From assembly GCA_049975245.1 (NCBI GenBank), contig JBNGDB010000007.1, positions 1-64,000 of the forward strand: DNA of 64,000 nucleotides. The letters run 5' to 3'. Shown piece by piece: positions 28,510 to 37,480 of the stretch. Below the pieces are notes generated by a model, which saw nothing but the letters and a program-made list of their open reading frames with translations, made no database searches and had not been told where the DNA came from. Source of the stretch: UBA117 sp049975245. GTDB lineage: Archaea; Methanobacteriota; Methanobacteria; Methanobacteriales; Methanobacteriaceae. Each line of letters begins with the position of its first letter. Position 1 is the first letter of the stretch. The position numbers and the translations under genes were made by a program.

Positions 28510-28644
28510 TCTGGTTTCAAAAGAATTTTTTTATATTAATGAAAAGTTTAATATTTATAATCTATATTTTTGCTAAATAATTAAAAAAAGATTTATAAGA
28601 TAAATACAAATTTTTATAAATAATTAAATTGAGTTGGTGAGAAC

Positions 28645-28743
28645 ATGGATCCTACATACCTTATATTAGGAATAATAATAGCCGGATTTATTTCCGTCAA
28701 TATATTAATACAATTTATCAATAGAAAAGACCCTTCCTACTAA
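28645..28743 (+). CDS. 32-residue single-span membrane protein
   Basis: Short ORF starting MDPTYLILGIIIAG and ending NRKDPSY, with one hydrophobic helix (about residues 5-25) and a positive cytoplasmic end. The ribosome binding site GGTGAGAAC is excellent and an ATTTATAA TATA-like element lies about 55 bases upstream. The function is unknown; it resembles small subunits of membrane complexes in architecture only. Confidence 0.55.
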   Translation: MDPTYLILGIIIAGFISVNILIQFINRKDPSY

Positions 28744-28910
28744 TTTTAAATTTAAAAACTATTTTCTTTTTTTATATTAATTATAAAAGTTATTGTAATT
28801 ACAAAAATAAAGCAATATACTAAACAAAAGCAATGACATTCATAACACCAAATCGTGACAAAATAAAACTTAAAAGAAAAAAAATATTAAATAAATATTT
28901 AAAAATTAAT

Positions 28911-29141
28911 TTATTCTTCCTCGTCGAGTACTTTCAGAAGTTCGTCCCATGCTTCTAGAGACTCTTTAGCTGCTTTATCAGTTAAAACTTCAATTGCATA
29001 ACCTGAATGTACTAAAACGTATTTACCAATTTTTACATCTTCTACTAAATCTAATTTAGCCTGTTGCCTTACTCCTCCAAAGTCAACAGTTGCTACATTA
29101 TCTTCAATTTCTATTATTTGAGCGGGTGCTGCAATGCACAT
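28911..29141 (-). CDS. hypC: hydrogenase maturation chaperone HypC
   Basis: HypC/HupF family chaperone that carries the Fe(CN)2CO group with HypD and delivers it to the [NiFe]-hydrogenase large subunit. 76 residues, with the essential N-terminal Cys in MCIAAPAQI and the conserved VDFGGVRQQ and GKYVLVHSGYAIEVL. GAGGAGATTAA precedes the ATG. No other hyp genes are in the window. Confidence 0.94.
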   Translation of the reverse strand: MCIAAPAQIIEIEDNVATVDFGGVRQQAKLDLVEDVKIGKYVLVHSGYAIEVLTDKAAKESLEAWDELLKVLDEEE

Positions 29142-29372
29142 TTAATCTCCTCTTTCGATTTTTATTATAAAAAAATTTTTTTTTATATCAATATAATCTC
29201 ATTAATTAAATTCAAAATTATAATAAAATATCTTATCCATATTACAATATAAAGATATCTAAGTTAAGTCATTTCCATATAAAACTCGATAAATTATATT
29301 TTCTCACCAGTAATGTATTCAAAAATTTAAATAAATTATAATAAAACAGTTGAGTTGAAAGGAGATATATAT

Positions 29373-30677
29373 ATGAAATTAATAGTGATTGGCGGAGGGC
29401 CAGCTGGCAGGACAGCAGCTATGGAAGCTTCCGGATTAGATAACGAAGTTACTCTAATAGAAAAAAGCAAAATTGGAGGTACCTGCCTCAATGAGGGATG
29501 TATGGTAGTTTGCGGTCTTAATGATGTAGCTAAATTTATTAATGACGCCAATAATGCCGCTAAATTTGGAGTGAATATTAATGAAATTAAAATTTCATTC
29601 GATAAAACAGTAGTGGGCATAAAAAATACATTGCAAAAAATTAGAAAAGTACTAGAATATGAAACTAAGGATACTGGGGTTAAAATAGTTTCAGGAGAGG
29701 CTGTGGTGGAAAACAATTATGTAACTGTCGATGGTGAAAAATTCGAATATGATAAGTTATTAATTGCCACTGGGGCCAGGCCATTTCTACCAAATATTAA
29801 AGGTGTAGAATATGCAATAACATATCAAGATATCTTAAAACTATCTGAAATTCCGGATAAGCTTGTTATTATTGGAAGCGGGATTATGGCAGCTGAATTT
29901 GCCAGTATATTTTCAAGAATGGGCTCGGAAGTTAAAATTTTATGTAGAAATGATTTTTTAAAAATACTTGATCCTGAAATTACCGGTTATGTGGTGAAAA
30001 ACTTACTACCAGGGATTCAAATAATTAAAAATGTAGATACCCACGAAATAATAAGAAATGGTGTAAAAAGCAGTAAAGGAGATTTTGAAGGATCAGTACT
30101 ATTAACGACCGGAATGGTGGCTAATTCAGAAATTGTTAAAGATTTGGTAGACACAGATTCTCGCGGTAACATAGTTGTGAATAAAAAGATGCAAACTAGT
30201 AATCCCAATATTTATGCTGCAGGTGATGTGGCGGGAGGCATAGCAAACACACCTATTGCTCGTATGGAGGGGGTTGTAGCTGCAAGAAATATATCTGGTA
30301 TTATAACCGAAGTTGATTACCATTTAACCCCGTATGCTATCTCACTTCAAAAGGATGTTGCCTTTCTTAAGTCTGAAGACTCTTCTGAAAATAAAGAAAA
30401 ATGGATTTCTGCCAGCATACCCGGTTCTGCAGGTCCTGAAGCATTTTGGAAAGCTTTAGAAGGCGAAACCGGGTTTACAAAAATTGTAGTAGACCCGGAA
30501 AATGGAGAGGTAAAAAAGATATTCTCCATATCCCCCTCATCCCGGACAAGCATAGCATACATGTCAAAAATGTTAAGAGATGGATATAAAACATATGATT
30601 TTGATGATTTTATTGAAACCCATCCTTCCACTGACGCTATATATAAATTAATGAGATTTTTTGCTAAATTTGGTTAA
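29373..30677 (+). CDS. FAD-dependent pyridine nucleotide-disulfide oxidoreductase (Lpd-like)
   Basis: Two-dinucleotide-fold flavoprotein of the dihydrolipoamide dehydrogenase/mercuric reductase family, 434 residues. FAD motif GGGPAGRTAAMEA is at the start, redox pair GGTCLNEGC follows near residue 40, NAD motif GSGIMAAEFAS is central, and AAGDVAGG ends the FAD domain. The C-terminal dimerisation domain retains a THPS segment like the catalytic His region. No 2-oxoacid dehydrogenase subunits are nearby, so the disulfide substrate is unknown. ATG at 29373 has AAAGGAG upstream; the TTG at 29355 is less likely. Confidence 0.88.
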   Translation: MKLIVIGGGPAGRTAAMEASGLDNEVTLIEKSKIGGTCLNEGCMVVCGLNDVAKFINDANNAAKFGVNINEIKISFDKTVVGIKNTLQKIRKVLEYETKDTGVKIVSGEAVVENNYVTVDGEKFEYDKLLIATGARPFLPNIKGVEYAITYQDILKLSEIPDKLVIIGSGIMAAEFASIFSRMGSEVKILCRNDFLKILDPEITGYVVKNLLPGIQIIKNVDTHEIIRNGVKSSKGDFEGSVLLTTGMVANSEIVKDLVDTDSRGNIVVNKKMQTSNPNIYAAGDVAGGIANTPIARMEGVVAARNISGIITEVDYHLTPYAISLQKDVAFLKSEDSSENKEKWISASIPGSAGPEAFWKALEGETGFTKIVVDPENGEVKKIFSISPSSRTSIAYMSKMLRDGYKTYDFDDFIETHPSTDAIYKLMRFFAKFG

Positions 30678-30751
30678 TCAAAGTTATCATTTTAAATGAT
30701 TATATTCAATAACAATTTACAAATAATAAAAAAAAGAATTAAGGTTTAAAT

Positions 30752-31384
30752 ATGACAATAGACAAACTAAACAACTCCAAATTAATAAAACCCCATATTA
30801 AATCGTTCTCATCTGTAACTGAATTCCATGGGCATGTTTGCCCCGGTTCTGCTTTTGGTTATAAAGCTGCTGAATTAGCATTAAAAACCTTGTCGATGAA
30901 TAAATCTACTGATGAAGAATTAATTGCAATAGTAGAAAATGATACTTGTGCTGTTGACGCCATACAAGTAGTTACTGGATGTACCTTTGGCAAAGGAAAT
31001 TTAATATTTAATGATTATGGTAAACAAGTATATACATTTATTAATAGGCTTAGTGGCGAAGCTGTCAGAATATCACTACGAAATTCATTTAACATGGATA
31101 AAATAGACCCTTCATTAAATCAACTTAGAAAAAAAGTAAATTCAAAACATGCGGGACCTGAAGATATGGAAAATCTAAAAAGGGCCATGATAAATGTTTC
31201 TAAAAAACTCATAAAAGCACCGGCTGAAGACATATTTAGGGTGGAACATGTTGATGTAGAAATGCCAGACAAAGCCCGAATTTTTGAAAGTATAAAATGT
31301 TCAAAATGCGGAGAGATGGTATCAGCACACAGAACATCAGAAAAAAATGGCCAAAAAGTATGCATACCCTGCTCCAAGCTATAG
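30752..31384 (+). CDS. FmdE-family protein with C-terminal zinc ribbon
   Basis: 210 residues. The FmdE domain (EFHGHVCPGSAFGYKAAELAL, then CAVDAIQVVTGCTFGKGN) is found as an accessory to formylmethanofuran dehydrogenase and in other methanogen proteins. Residues about 180-207 form a C-x2-C...C-x2-C zinc ribbon (CSKCGE ... CIPCSKL). It may bind a metal or participate in maturation; no fmd/fwd genes are near, so the client is unknown. AAGGTTTAAAT precedes the ATG. Confidence 0.85.
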   Translation: MTIDKLNNSKLIKPHIKSFSSVTEFHGHVCPGSAFGYKAAELALKTLSMNKSTDEELIAIVENDTCAVDAIQVVTGCTFGKGNLIFNDYGKQVYTFINRLSGEAVRISLRNSFNMDKIDPSLNQLRKKVNSKHAGPEDMENLKRAMINVSKKLIKAPAEDIFRVEHVDVEMPDKARIFESIKCSKCGEMVSAHRTSEKNGQKVCIPCSKL

Positions 31385-31429
31385 ATAATAAAATTATTGA
31401 TAATTAATTAGTTCACTCTAGGTTTTGAT

Positions 31430-32053
31430 ATGATAAAATTCTTGAAAAATATATATAAATTTTATGTAAAACGTTACAAAAAAAGATTTATCTATTCATT
31501 CCTGGTATATTACCTTCTAGTTATTTTAGGAGGAATATCCGGAATATTTTACTCTGTAAGTAGAGAAAATGCTGTTCAAACCGTCTCTTCCAGTTTGAAT
31601 TCAACATTACCCAGTTTATTTCAAGCCATTAATTCAGGTGACCTTATATCTGTTGTTTTAACAATATTTGGATTTAACGCCGTTTTGGGTAGTTTCTTTT
31701 TTATTACTTTGCTGAATATGATAGGCATTGGAACCCTGATATTTATTTATCGCCCATTTTTATGGGGTTTTATTTATGCCCCAGTTAATCCACAAGCTAC
31801 CGCATTACTTATTTACGTTATTCCAACCCTTATACTCGAAGGACTGGCTTATGTTATGGCTTTTGCAGCTAGCATTGATTTTTTACAAGCCATCATAAAA
31901 CCCAGTGCTTTAGGAGAAAAAAAACGTTTAAGGGCCTATAAAAAAGCTTGGATTAATAACTTGAAAAGTTACGTTTTGATTTTGATTGTCCTTTTTGTTG
32001 CAGCAGTGGTGGAAACACTAACCATATTGTATATTATTCCTAAAATGGGATAA
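31430..32053 (+). CDS. SpoIIM/DUF95-like membrane protein
   Basis: 207-residue integral membrane protein with about five hydrophobic segments. It begins with a basic stretch (FYVKRYKKRF), and the conserved-looking middle LEGLAYVMAFAASIDF resembles the SpoIIM domain. Archaeal members have no known function. It ends shortly before the minus-strand glycosyltransferase, in a convergent arrangement. Confidence 0.7.
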   Translation: MIKFLKNIYKFYVKRYKKRFIYSFLVYYLLVILGGISGIFYSVSRENAVQTVSSSLNSTLPSLFQAINSGDLISVVLTIFGFNAVLGSFFFITLLNMIGIGTLIFIYRPFLWGFIYAPVNPQATALLIYVIPTLILEGLAYVMAFAASIDFLQAIIKPSALGEKKRLRAYKKAWINNLKSYVLILIVLFVAAVVETLTILYIIPKMG

Positions 32054-32081
32054 TCTGTTTTTTTATTAATTCTAATTTTTA

Positions 32082-33128
32082 TTAATTCTTAATCTGCTCT
32101 TTTATTATTTTCGCTATTTTATCTGAAGATTTGAGCACTTCTTCACCATATTCAGATGCCTTAGCTTTATAATCATTTATATTATCTAATAAATCAGATA
32201 TTAAATTACTTATTTGATTTATATCTGATTCTATAACAGCTCCTTCAAATATGGATGCAATATTATGATATCTACCATATTTAACTCCTACCAAGGATAC
32301 TATGGGCAAATTACAAGCTAAAGCCTCATTTATCATCATACCATCATCTGAAAGTACTGCCAGATCAGCCAGCTTAAGTAAATCATTCATCCAATCAACA
32401 TAGCCCAAGTAAATAATATTATCTGATTTTAATAATTCTTTGCATTTTTCATTCCTAATAGTTCCAGCTACAACTATATTGGCTTCAATAGGACTTTCGC
32501 TTAGTCTAAAAGCTGCCAAAGCCATCTTTTCAAATAGTATAGAGCCAGATGATAATAAAATTGTGGGAATATCTTCTTTAAAAGTGGAGGGCATCAGTTT
32601 CCTAGCTCTATCAATGTTTCCATTTAATATTTTTGGATCTAAAGGATAATAAGTTTTTTTAACATTATCTTTTACTGATTCTTGTTTAAATAAACTGGAT
32701 TCAGGAAGAGCAATTGTTGTAGTTAGATTGCTGCAAACTTTTGCATCGGTCGGCGTATTTGAAACCCCCACTGCAGGTATTCTGGCAATTTTAGAAGCAA
32801 TGCAGGCAATCACAGCTCCCCCACCTATAATTCCAATAACCACATCTGGACGAATTTTTTTTATTAGTTTAACAGATTTATAAGCAGCTTTTAGTGTTTT
32901 AAATCCGCCTTTAGCTAAAGATAGTTTAGTGGCTGCATGACCTCCTGCTTGAGGGATAGGTGTTTTATGCCAATCTATTCCTTTTTTTTTAAAAAGTAAT
33001 CCAGATGCACTGGGGTCCAATGCAAATTCACTGCTAATATTATATACTTTTAAAGCTTTTGAAATGTTAAGGGCTGTTACAGCATCTCCTCCCTCTCCTC
33101 TGCCAGTAACAATGAATAGTGCTTTCAT
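32082..33128 (-). CDS. GT28/MurG-like glycosyltransferase
   Basis: 348-residue GT-B glycosyltransferase resembling MurG/UDP-GlcNAc-dependent enzymes. N-terminal FIVTGRGEGGDAVTAL replaces the MurG G-loop, a second Gly loop is GIIGGGAVIAC, and the C-terminal half has LLSSGSILFEK and SDDGMMINEALACNLPIV. It is 178 bases downstream of an MraY-like gene, as expected for a pair building a lipid-linked sugar intermediate. In Methanobacteriales the obvious product is pseudomurein, but this is inference. GGTGATTTT precedes the ATG. Confidence 0.75.
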   Translation of the reverse strand: MKALFIVTGRGEGGDAVTALNISKALKVYNISSEFALDPSASGLLFKKKGIDWHKTPIPQAGGHAATKLSLAKGGFKTLKAAYKSVKLIKKIRPDVVIGIIGGGAVIACIASKIARIPAVGVSNTPTDAKVCSNLTTTIALPESSLFKQESVKDNVKKTYYPLDPKILNGNIDRARKLMPSTFKEDIPTILLSSGSILFEKMALAAFRLSESPIEANIVVAGTIRNEKCKELLKSDNIIYLGYVDWMNDLLKLADLAVLSDDGMMINEALACNLPIVSLVGVKYGRYHNIASIFEGAVIESDINQISNLISDLLDNINDYKAKASEYGEEVLKSSDKIAKIIKEQIKN

Positions 33129-33306
33129 AAAATCACCATGATAATTTTTTATTTAAGAATGAAGAATTAATATCTTCTAAACTTTATTAGAATTAATAAC
33201 TATTTATTATACTTATTAAGTTATGAATAGATATTCTAAAAAGCAACATTTAGAATTTTAATTATTTGATCTATTTTAATTAATTAAATATAATATATTG
33301 TAATGA

Positions 33307-34182
33307 TTAGAGGTTATTATTGGCGTATGGATTATGAAATAATCTTCTAAAGCCTAATAATTTTAGAAAACTATTTTTTATAATAATTTTTCTTTTTCCC
33401 AATATTATCCTCCTAAACAAATCTCCTAGTCCTCCTCCAGTTAAAACATCCATAAAAAGGTCTCCAAATGAAGGATTAATGATTTTTAATTTATCCTCTA
33501 AGAATTTTAATAAATTATTTCTTCTAATTACAGCTATAACTATAACAGTTACAATAAAGAGTAATAGTGTAACCCAGAATCCTCCTAATATTGCAAACGA
33601 CATTCCTAATGCAACTGCAAATGAATGGTTCCCAATTTCGCCCATCATCACTTTACCCTGATAATCTAAAACAGCATATCCTAAACAAGCCGCCAGCACT
33701 ATCAGAGGAATGTAAATTCCAAGGATCCCTAAATAGAACATACCTATCAAAATGATTAGACTCATTATTATTATTGTAGTACAAGCAGAACCTGGTTGCA
33801 TATCCGAAATGTTTAAAGGTTGGATCATTAAGGCAATCAAGATTGAAGTAGGCCCAAAATAAAAATAACCAACATATGCCACCAACAACATCCCCAAACC
33901 TCTAGATAATTGGCCAACTTCGATTGGCATATCCATAATTGGTTTGCGACCTATTATATCATCTAAAAATGCGAATATACCTATAATAAATATTAAATCT
34001 CTATAGGGAGATGGTAAAAAAAGTATCATAGCTATGAAAGGCCCTAAACCCACTGCACGTGGAGTTCCTCCCCGAATGGAAGTATATAAACTACCTCCAA
34101 TTTTTTCAAATATAATTTTAAAGAGAATAGTCAAAAACCCTGATACAATAAACACAGCTAATAATGTAAATGCTATATCCAT
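33307..34182 (-). CDS. MraY-like phospho-sugar transferase
   Basis: Integral membrane protein, 291 residues, about eight or nine hydrophobic segments, resembling MraY/WecA-type GT4 enzymes that attach a sugar-phosphate to a polyprenyl phosphate. Landmarks are RGGTPRAVGLGPF near residue 37, FLDDIIGRK in the catalytic loop, and MMGEIGNHSFAVALG in place of MGDxGS. The usual NLTDGLDG loop is replaced by NISDMQPGS. GGTGGTAAT precedes the ATG. It is likely a pseudomurein precursor enzyme with the downstream GT28 gene. Confidence 0.75.
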   Translation of the reverse strand: MDIAFTLLAVFIVSGFLTILFKIIFEKIGGSLYTSIRGGTPRAVGLGPFIAMILFLPSPYRDLIFIIGIFAFLDDIIGRKPIMDMPIEVGQLSRGLGMLLVAYVGYFYFGPTSILIALMIQPLNISDMQPGSACTTIIIMSLIILIGMFYLGILGIYIPLIVLAACLGYAVLDYQGKVMMGEIGNHSFAVALGMSFAILGGFWVTLLLFIVTVIVIAVIRRNNLLKFLEDKLKIINPSFGDLFMDVLTGGGLGDLFRRIILGKRKIIIKNSFLKLLGFRRLFHNPYANNNL

Positions 34183-34247
34183 ATTACCACCTTAGAAGAA
34201 ATCAAAGATTAAAACATTATGAAAGTTATATTAAAACCTTATTTGAA

Positions 34248-35309
34248 TTAACCTAATCCATATCTTAAAATAGAAGCTATACCGCCCAGAGCATTTAACT
34301 GTTTTCCACCTTCATGCTCACTACTTATGATCATTACTTTACCACCCATGGTCTCCACTAAATCCATTAAATCTTCAATATCTCTCTGACGAACCATTTC
34401 ATCTATAACCAGTAATTTTTCTACTGCACCTGCATTAGCTGCTTCAATTACATGTCTTTTACCATAACTAACCAATTTTGAAGATTTTCCCACTTCTTCC
34501 AGGACTTGATTAACCATAGTTATTTCCTGTCCAATTCTATTTTCTGCAGCTATCTGATCAATTGTACCCTTTTTAAGGACTTCATTAATTCCTGTTCGGC
34601 CTCCAGTTCCAGTACTTTCTATAATACTTATTTCTGCAAGATTTGGATATTTTTCTTGTAAAAATTTGTAAAAATCTCCTTTGGAAAAACCAGGCCCAGC
34701 AATTATAATTGTATTAATCTCTTTGAATCCTAGAAGAGCGTTTACTATTTCTTGATAAAAAAGAAGTATTGATTTTTGTCTATCTTTTTGAATTACTCTT
34801 TTTCCCGATATATGTCCAATTATAGGGCCATAATAATCGATACCATACTGTTTTACTATTCCCAGATCAGCGACATCATCTTCAATTGACACTATAACTG
34901 CTGATGGCTTTTTTGATGACTTAATAGCCTCTTTTAATCTTTTTAAAGTCCATCGAGACCATTTTTCTTTTTCTATCTTTATTGAATTTTTTAATTTTAA
35001 ATCAATGGTATGATGAGAACCTAAAGGTACTAAATCTTCAGGACCTTTTTCTATGGTTCCAGTTGCACGTAATTTTCCAGTGTATTTATGGAAATTTACA
35101 TCTTCTACCCTTATACCTAAATAAAATGTTTTTTTAATCCCCCTGTCACTCCTTATCCGTTCCCCAGTAGTATCTTGTATTCTTCTTGTTGTTTTAGAGG
35201 ATAATAAATCTCCTTGTTCAATTATATGAGATAAATGCCATAAATCATCTAATATTTCCGGGATAAGTTCGATTACTCCCTTTGTTAAATCTTCATAGAT
35301 AACTTGCAT
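34248..35309 (-). CDS. pelA: mRNA surveillance protein pelota
   Basis: Archaeal Pelota/Dom34, which with aEF1A or ABCE1 rescues stalled ribosomes. 353 residues in three eRF1-like domains: an Sm-like N-terminal domain (IPEILDDLWHLSHIIEQGD, SSKTTRRI), a central domain lacking a GGQ motif, and a C-terminal domain (KLLVIDEMVRQ). GGTATTAAA precedes the ATG. It lies 65 bases upstream of the MraY-like gene on the same strand. Confidence 0.96.
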   Translation of the reverse strand: MQVIYEDLTKGVIELIPEILDDLWHLSHIIEQGDLLSSKTTRRIQDTTGERIRSDRGIKKTFYLGIRVEDVNFHKYTGKLRATGTIEKGPEDLVPLGSHHTIDLKLKNSIKIEKEKWSRWTLKRLKEAIKSSKKPSAVIVSIEDDVADLGIVKQYGIDYYGPIIGHISGKRVIQKDRQKSILLFYQEIVNALLGFKEINTIIIAGPGFSKGDFYKFLQEKYPNLAEISIIESTGTGGRTGINEVLKKGTIDQIAAENRIGQEITMVNQVLEEVGKSSKLVSYGKRHVIEAANAGAVEKLLVIDEMVRQRDIEDLMDLVETMGGKVMIISSEHEGGKQLNALGGIASILRYGLG

Positions 35310-35536
35310 TTTAATACCTTTAAATTATTTTTTAAAAAACCTATAAAATATATACTATATAATTTATTACCATAATAGAAAATTAATTAGTTTATAAAAT
35401 CAATCTTATCGATGTAATTATAACTAGTCTATTTTCATGGATAATTTATGATTAATGAAAGTATAAAATTTTAATGTGTAATTTTAGTTAATTAATTTAA
35501 AAAATTTAATTTACATTCAATTTAGGAGAATAGTTT

Positions 35537-35884
35537 ATGGGAAAATATGAAGTGGGAAGCGCTATAATTATCAGTATATTATTAGGAATAATTTTATTCT
35601 TCCTTGTTGACGGTTTATTAGCCTTAATTATTACTGCTTTTGTAGCCACTTACTTAACCTTGCCTGAAAAAAGAAGTTATAAAGTTGGAATATTCGCGGC
35701 TTGTATAATGGGATTAATTATTTTCGCTTACAGATTTATTAACATCCCTGAATTGCCTAATAACTTATCTACTGGACTATTTATAGATCCATCAACATTA
35801 TTATTTGGATTTATAATATTTGGATTAGTTTGTATTGGTATGGGTGCTTTAGGAGGATATCTGGCAGAAAAGGTATTGAATTAG
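35537..35884 (+). CDS. small four-helix membrane protein of unknown function
   Basis: 115 residues with about four hydrophobic segments (roughly residues 8-25, 27-42, 50-68, 88-110) and a Gly-rich last helix (GMGALGGYLAEK). I do not recognise the family. AGGAGAATAGTTT precedes the ATG. It lies 62 bases upstream of tyrA and could be co-transcribed. Confidence 0.6.
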   Translation: MGKYEVGSAIIISILLGIILFFLVDGLLALIITAFVATYLTLPEKRSYKVGIFAACIMGLIIFAYRFINIPELPNNLSTGLFIDPSTLLFGFIIFGLVCIGMGALGGYLAEKVLN

Positions 35885-35946
35885 AATTTAAAATTTCACC
35901 TGAAATTATTTAAGAACCAATTATAAACCTGAATATAGGGGTTAAA

Positions 35947-37251
35947 ATGAAAATTGCAGTCATAGGGGGAACTAGAGGACTGGGACATTGGATTGCTAAT
36001 TTTTTAAAAAGCAAAAATTTTGATGTTTGTGTAACGGGTAGAGACAGAATTGCCGGAGAAAAAGTCTCAAAAAATTTGGAAGTGGAATATTCCTCAGATA
36101 ATGTGAAAACGGCGGCGAAATCGGATATTGTTATAGTTAGTGTCCCTATAAATGTTACATCCTCCGTGATAGAAGAATTAGCTCCTGTAATGAAACCCGG
36201 CGCTCTTTTAATGGATGTTACTTCGGTTAAAGAAGGACCAGCTAAATCCATGCAACAATCAGTGCCAGAAGGAGTGGAATTTTTACCCAGCCATCCCATG
36301 TTTGGACCTAGAATTCGATCTTTAGATGGTCAAGTAGTTGTTTTAACCCCAATAAATAGAGGTATATGGTTTGATAAAGTAGTTAAATTTCTTGAAAATG
36401 AAAATTCCAGAGTTTTAATCACCACCCCTAAAATTCACGACGAAATGATGAGTATTGTACAAGGATTAACTCATTTTGCATATATAAATATCGCAAGCAC
36501 CATTGAAAAACTCCAAATAGATCTTAAAAAATCTAGAAAATTTGCAAGTCCAATTTATAGTCTTATGGTAGATATTATTGCCAGAATTGTTGCTCAAAAT
36601 CCATATCTAGCCTATTCCATACAAACTGAAAATAGATACAATAAAAAAACTCATGCTGCTTTTTTGGATAATCTGAAGGAACTAAAAAAGATGATCGATG
36701 AGAAAGATGAGGAAAAATTTGTAAAAACTATGAGTTCTGCTGCCAAACACCTTGACGATATAGAAGCTGCTCTTGGAAGATCGGATAAGGCCATAGCTGC
36801 TTTAACTGAAGAAATAAGGACTCTTAAAGAATCTTTAGGAAAAGAAGTAGGTTTAAGACATATTTATTCAGGAACTATCCATATAGGAGTATTAAAAGAA
36901 ATATCACCCGATGAAATAGTTCTGATAAAGAATAACAAGATTATTAATTTGAAATTGTCTAATGTAGAAATTTTAAGTGATGATGAACTATTAAAATGGA
37001 AAATTAATAATTATCCTAAGAAATATTTTGATGTTTCAGCTGTATTTCCTAAAAATTGTAATGCAGAATTCATTGCTCAGACCATAGAAAGTCTTAATGA
37101 TGTGGTAAGTGCTGAAATTATAGATATTTATCATGGTGAACAAGTACCCTCCAACTTCATGAGTATTACCATCAGATATATTGTTATAAAAAATGAAGCC
37201 CGAGAATCTGTAGAAACTTTATTAAAAGGTTTTGGAGCTATAATTAGATAG
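35947..37251 (+). CDS. tyrA: prephenate dehydrogenase with C-terminal extension
   Basis: Oxidises prephenate to 4-hydroxyphenylpyruvate for tyrosine synthesis. The NAD(P) fold begins IAVIGGTRGLGHWIA; the catalytic His lies in LPSHPMFGPR, and TTPKIHDEMMSIVQGLTHF is conserved. About 434 residues, longer than the core; residues 285-434 form an extra domain that may be regulatory. GGGGTTAAA precedes the ATG. Confidence 0.9.
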   Translation: MKIAVIGGTRGLGHWIANFLKSKNFDVCVTGRDRIAGEKVSKNLEVEYSSDNVKTAAKSDIVIVSVPINVTSSVIEELAPVMKPGALLMDVTSVKEGPAKSMQQSVPEGVEFLPSHPMFGPRIRSLDGQVVVLTPINRGIWFDKVVKFLENENSRVLITTPKIHDEMMSIVQGLTHFAYINIASTIEKLQIDLKKSRKFASPIYSLMVDIIARIVAQNPYLAYSIQTENRYNKKTHAAFLDNLKELKKMIDEKDEEKFVKTMSSAAKHLDDIEAALGRSDKAIAALTEEIRTLKESLGKEVGLRHIYSGTIHIGVLKEISPDEIVLIKNNKIINLKLSNVEILSDDELLKWKINNYPKKYFDVSAVFPKNCNAEFIAQTIESLNDVVSAEIIDIYHGEQVPSNFMSITIRYIVIKNEARESVETLLKGFGAIIR

Positions 37252-37348
37252 AAACCAATATTTATTTATTTTATTCTGTCTAAATCTTTTTATTTTATTT
37301 TATTTTAAGTATTGAGTTTAAATTGGGACTTTTAATTTTACATTTAAC

Positions 37349-37363
37349 CGAAACCTTTATATA
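37349..37363 (+). promoter_or_regulatory. BRE/TATA promoter of the CDC48 gene
   Basis: CGAAACC followed by TTTATATA is a near-ideal archaeal BRE-TATA pair. It is about 120 bases before the CDC48 ATG, so the transcript would carry a leader of roughly 95 bases. Confidence 0.65.
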
Positions 37364-37480
37364 CTATGAATTACGAATGTTATAGTAACCATAATTAACT
37401 AAAACATTTTTTATACTAAAATTTATTTTTAAGTAATTTCATAAATATATAATAATTAATAGTGAACAGTGGGGTGTTTT

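Noticed and set aside
28793..28804. 12-bp palindrome TTGTAATTACAA
   Set aside because: Lies between convergent genes and away from any promoter; AT-rich palindromes this short occur by chance.
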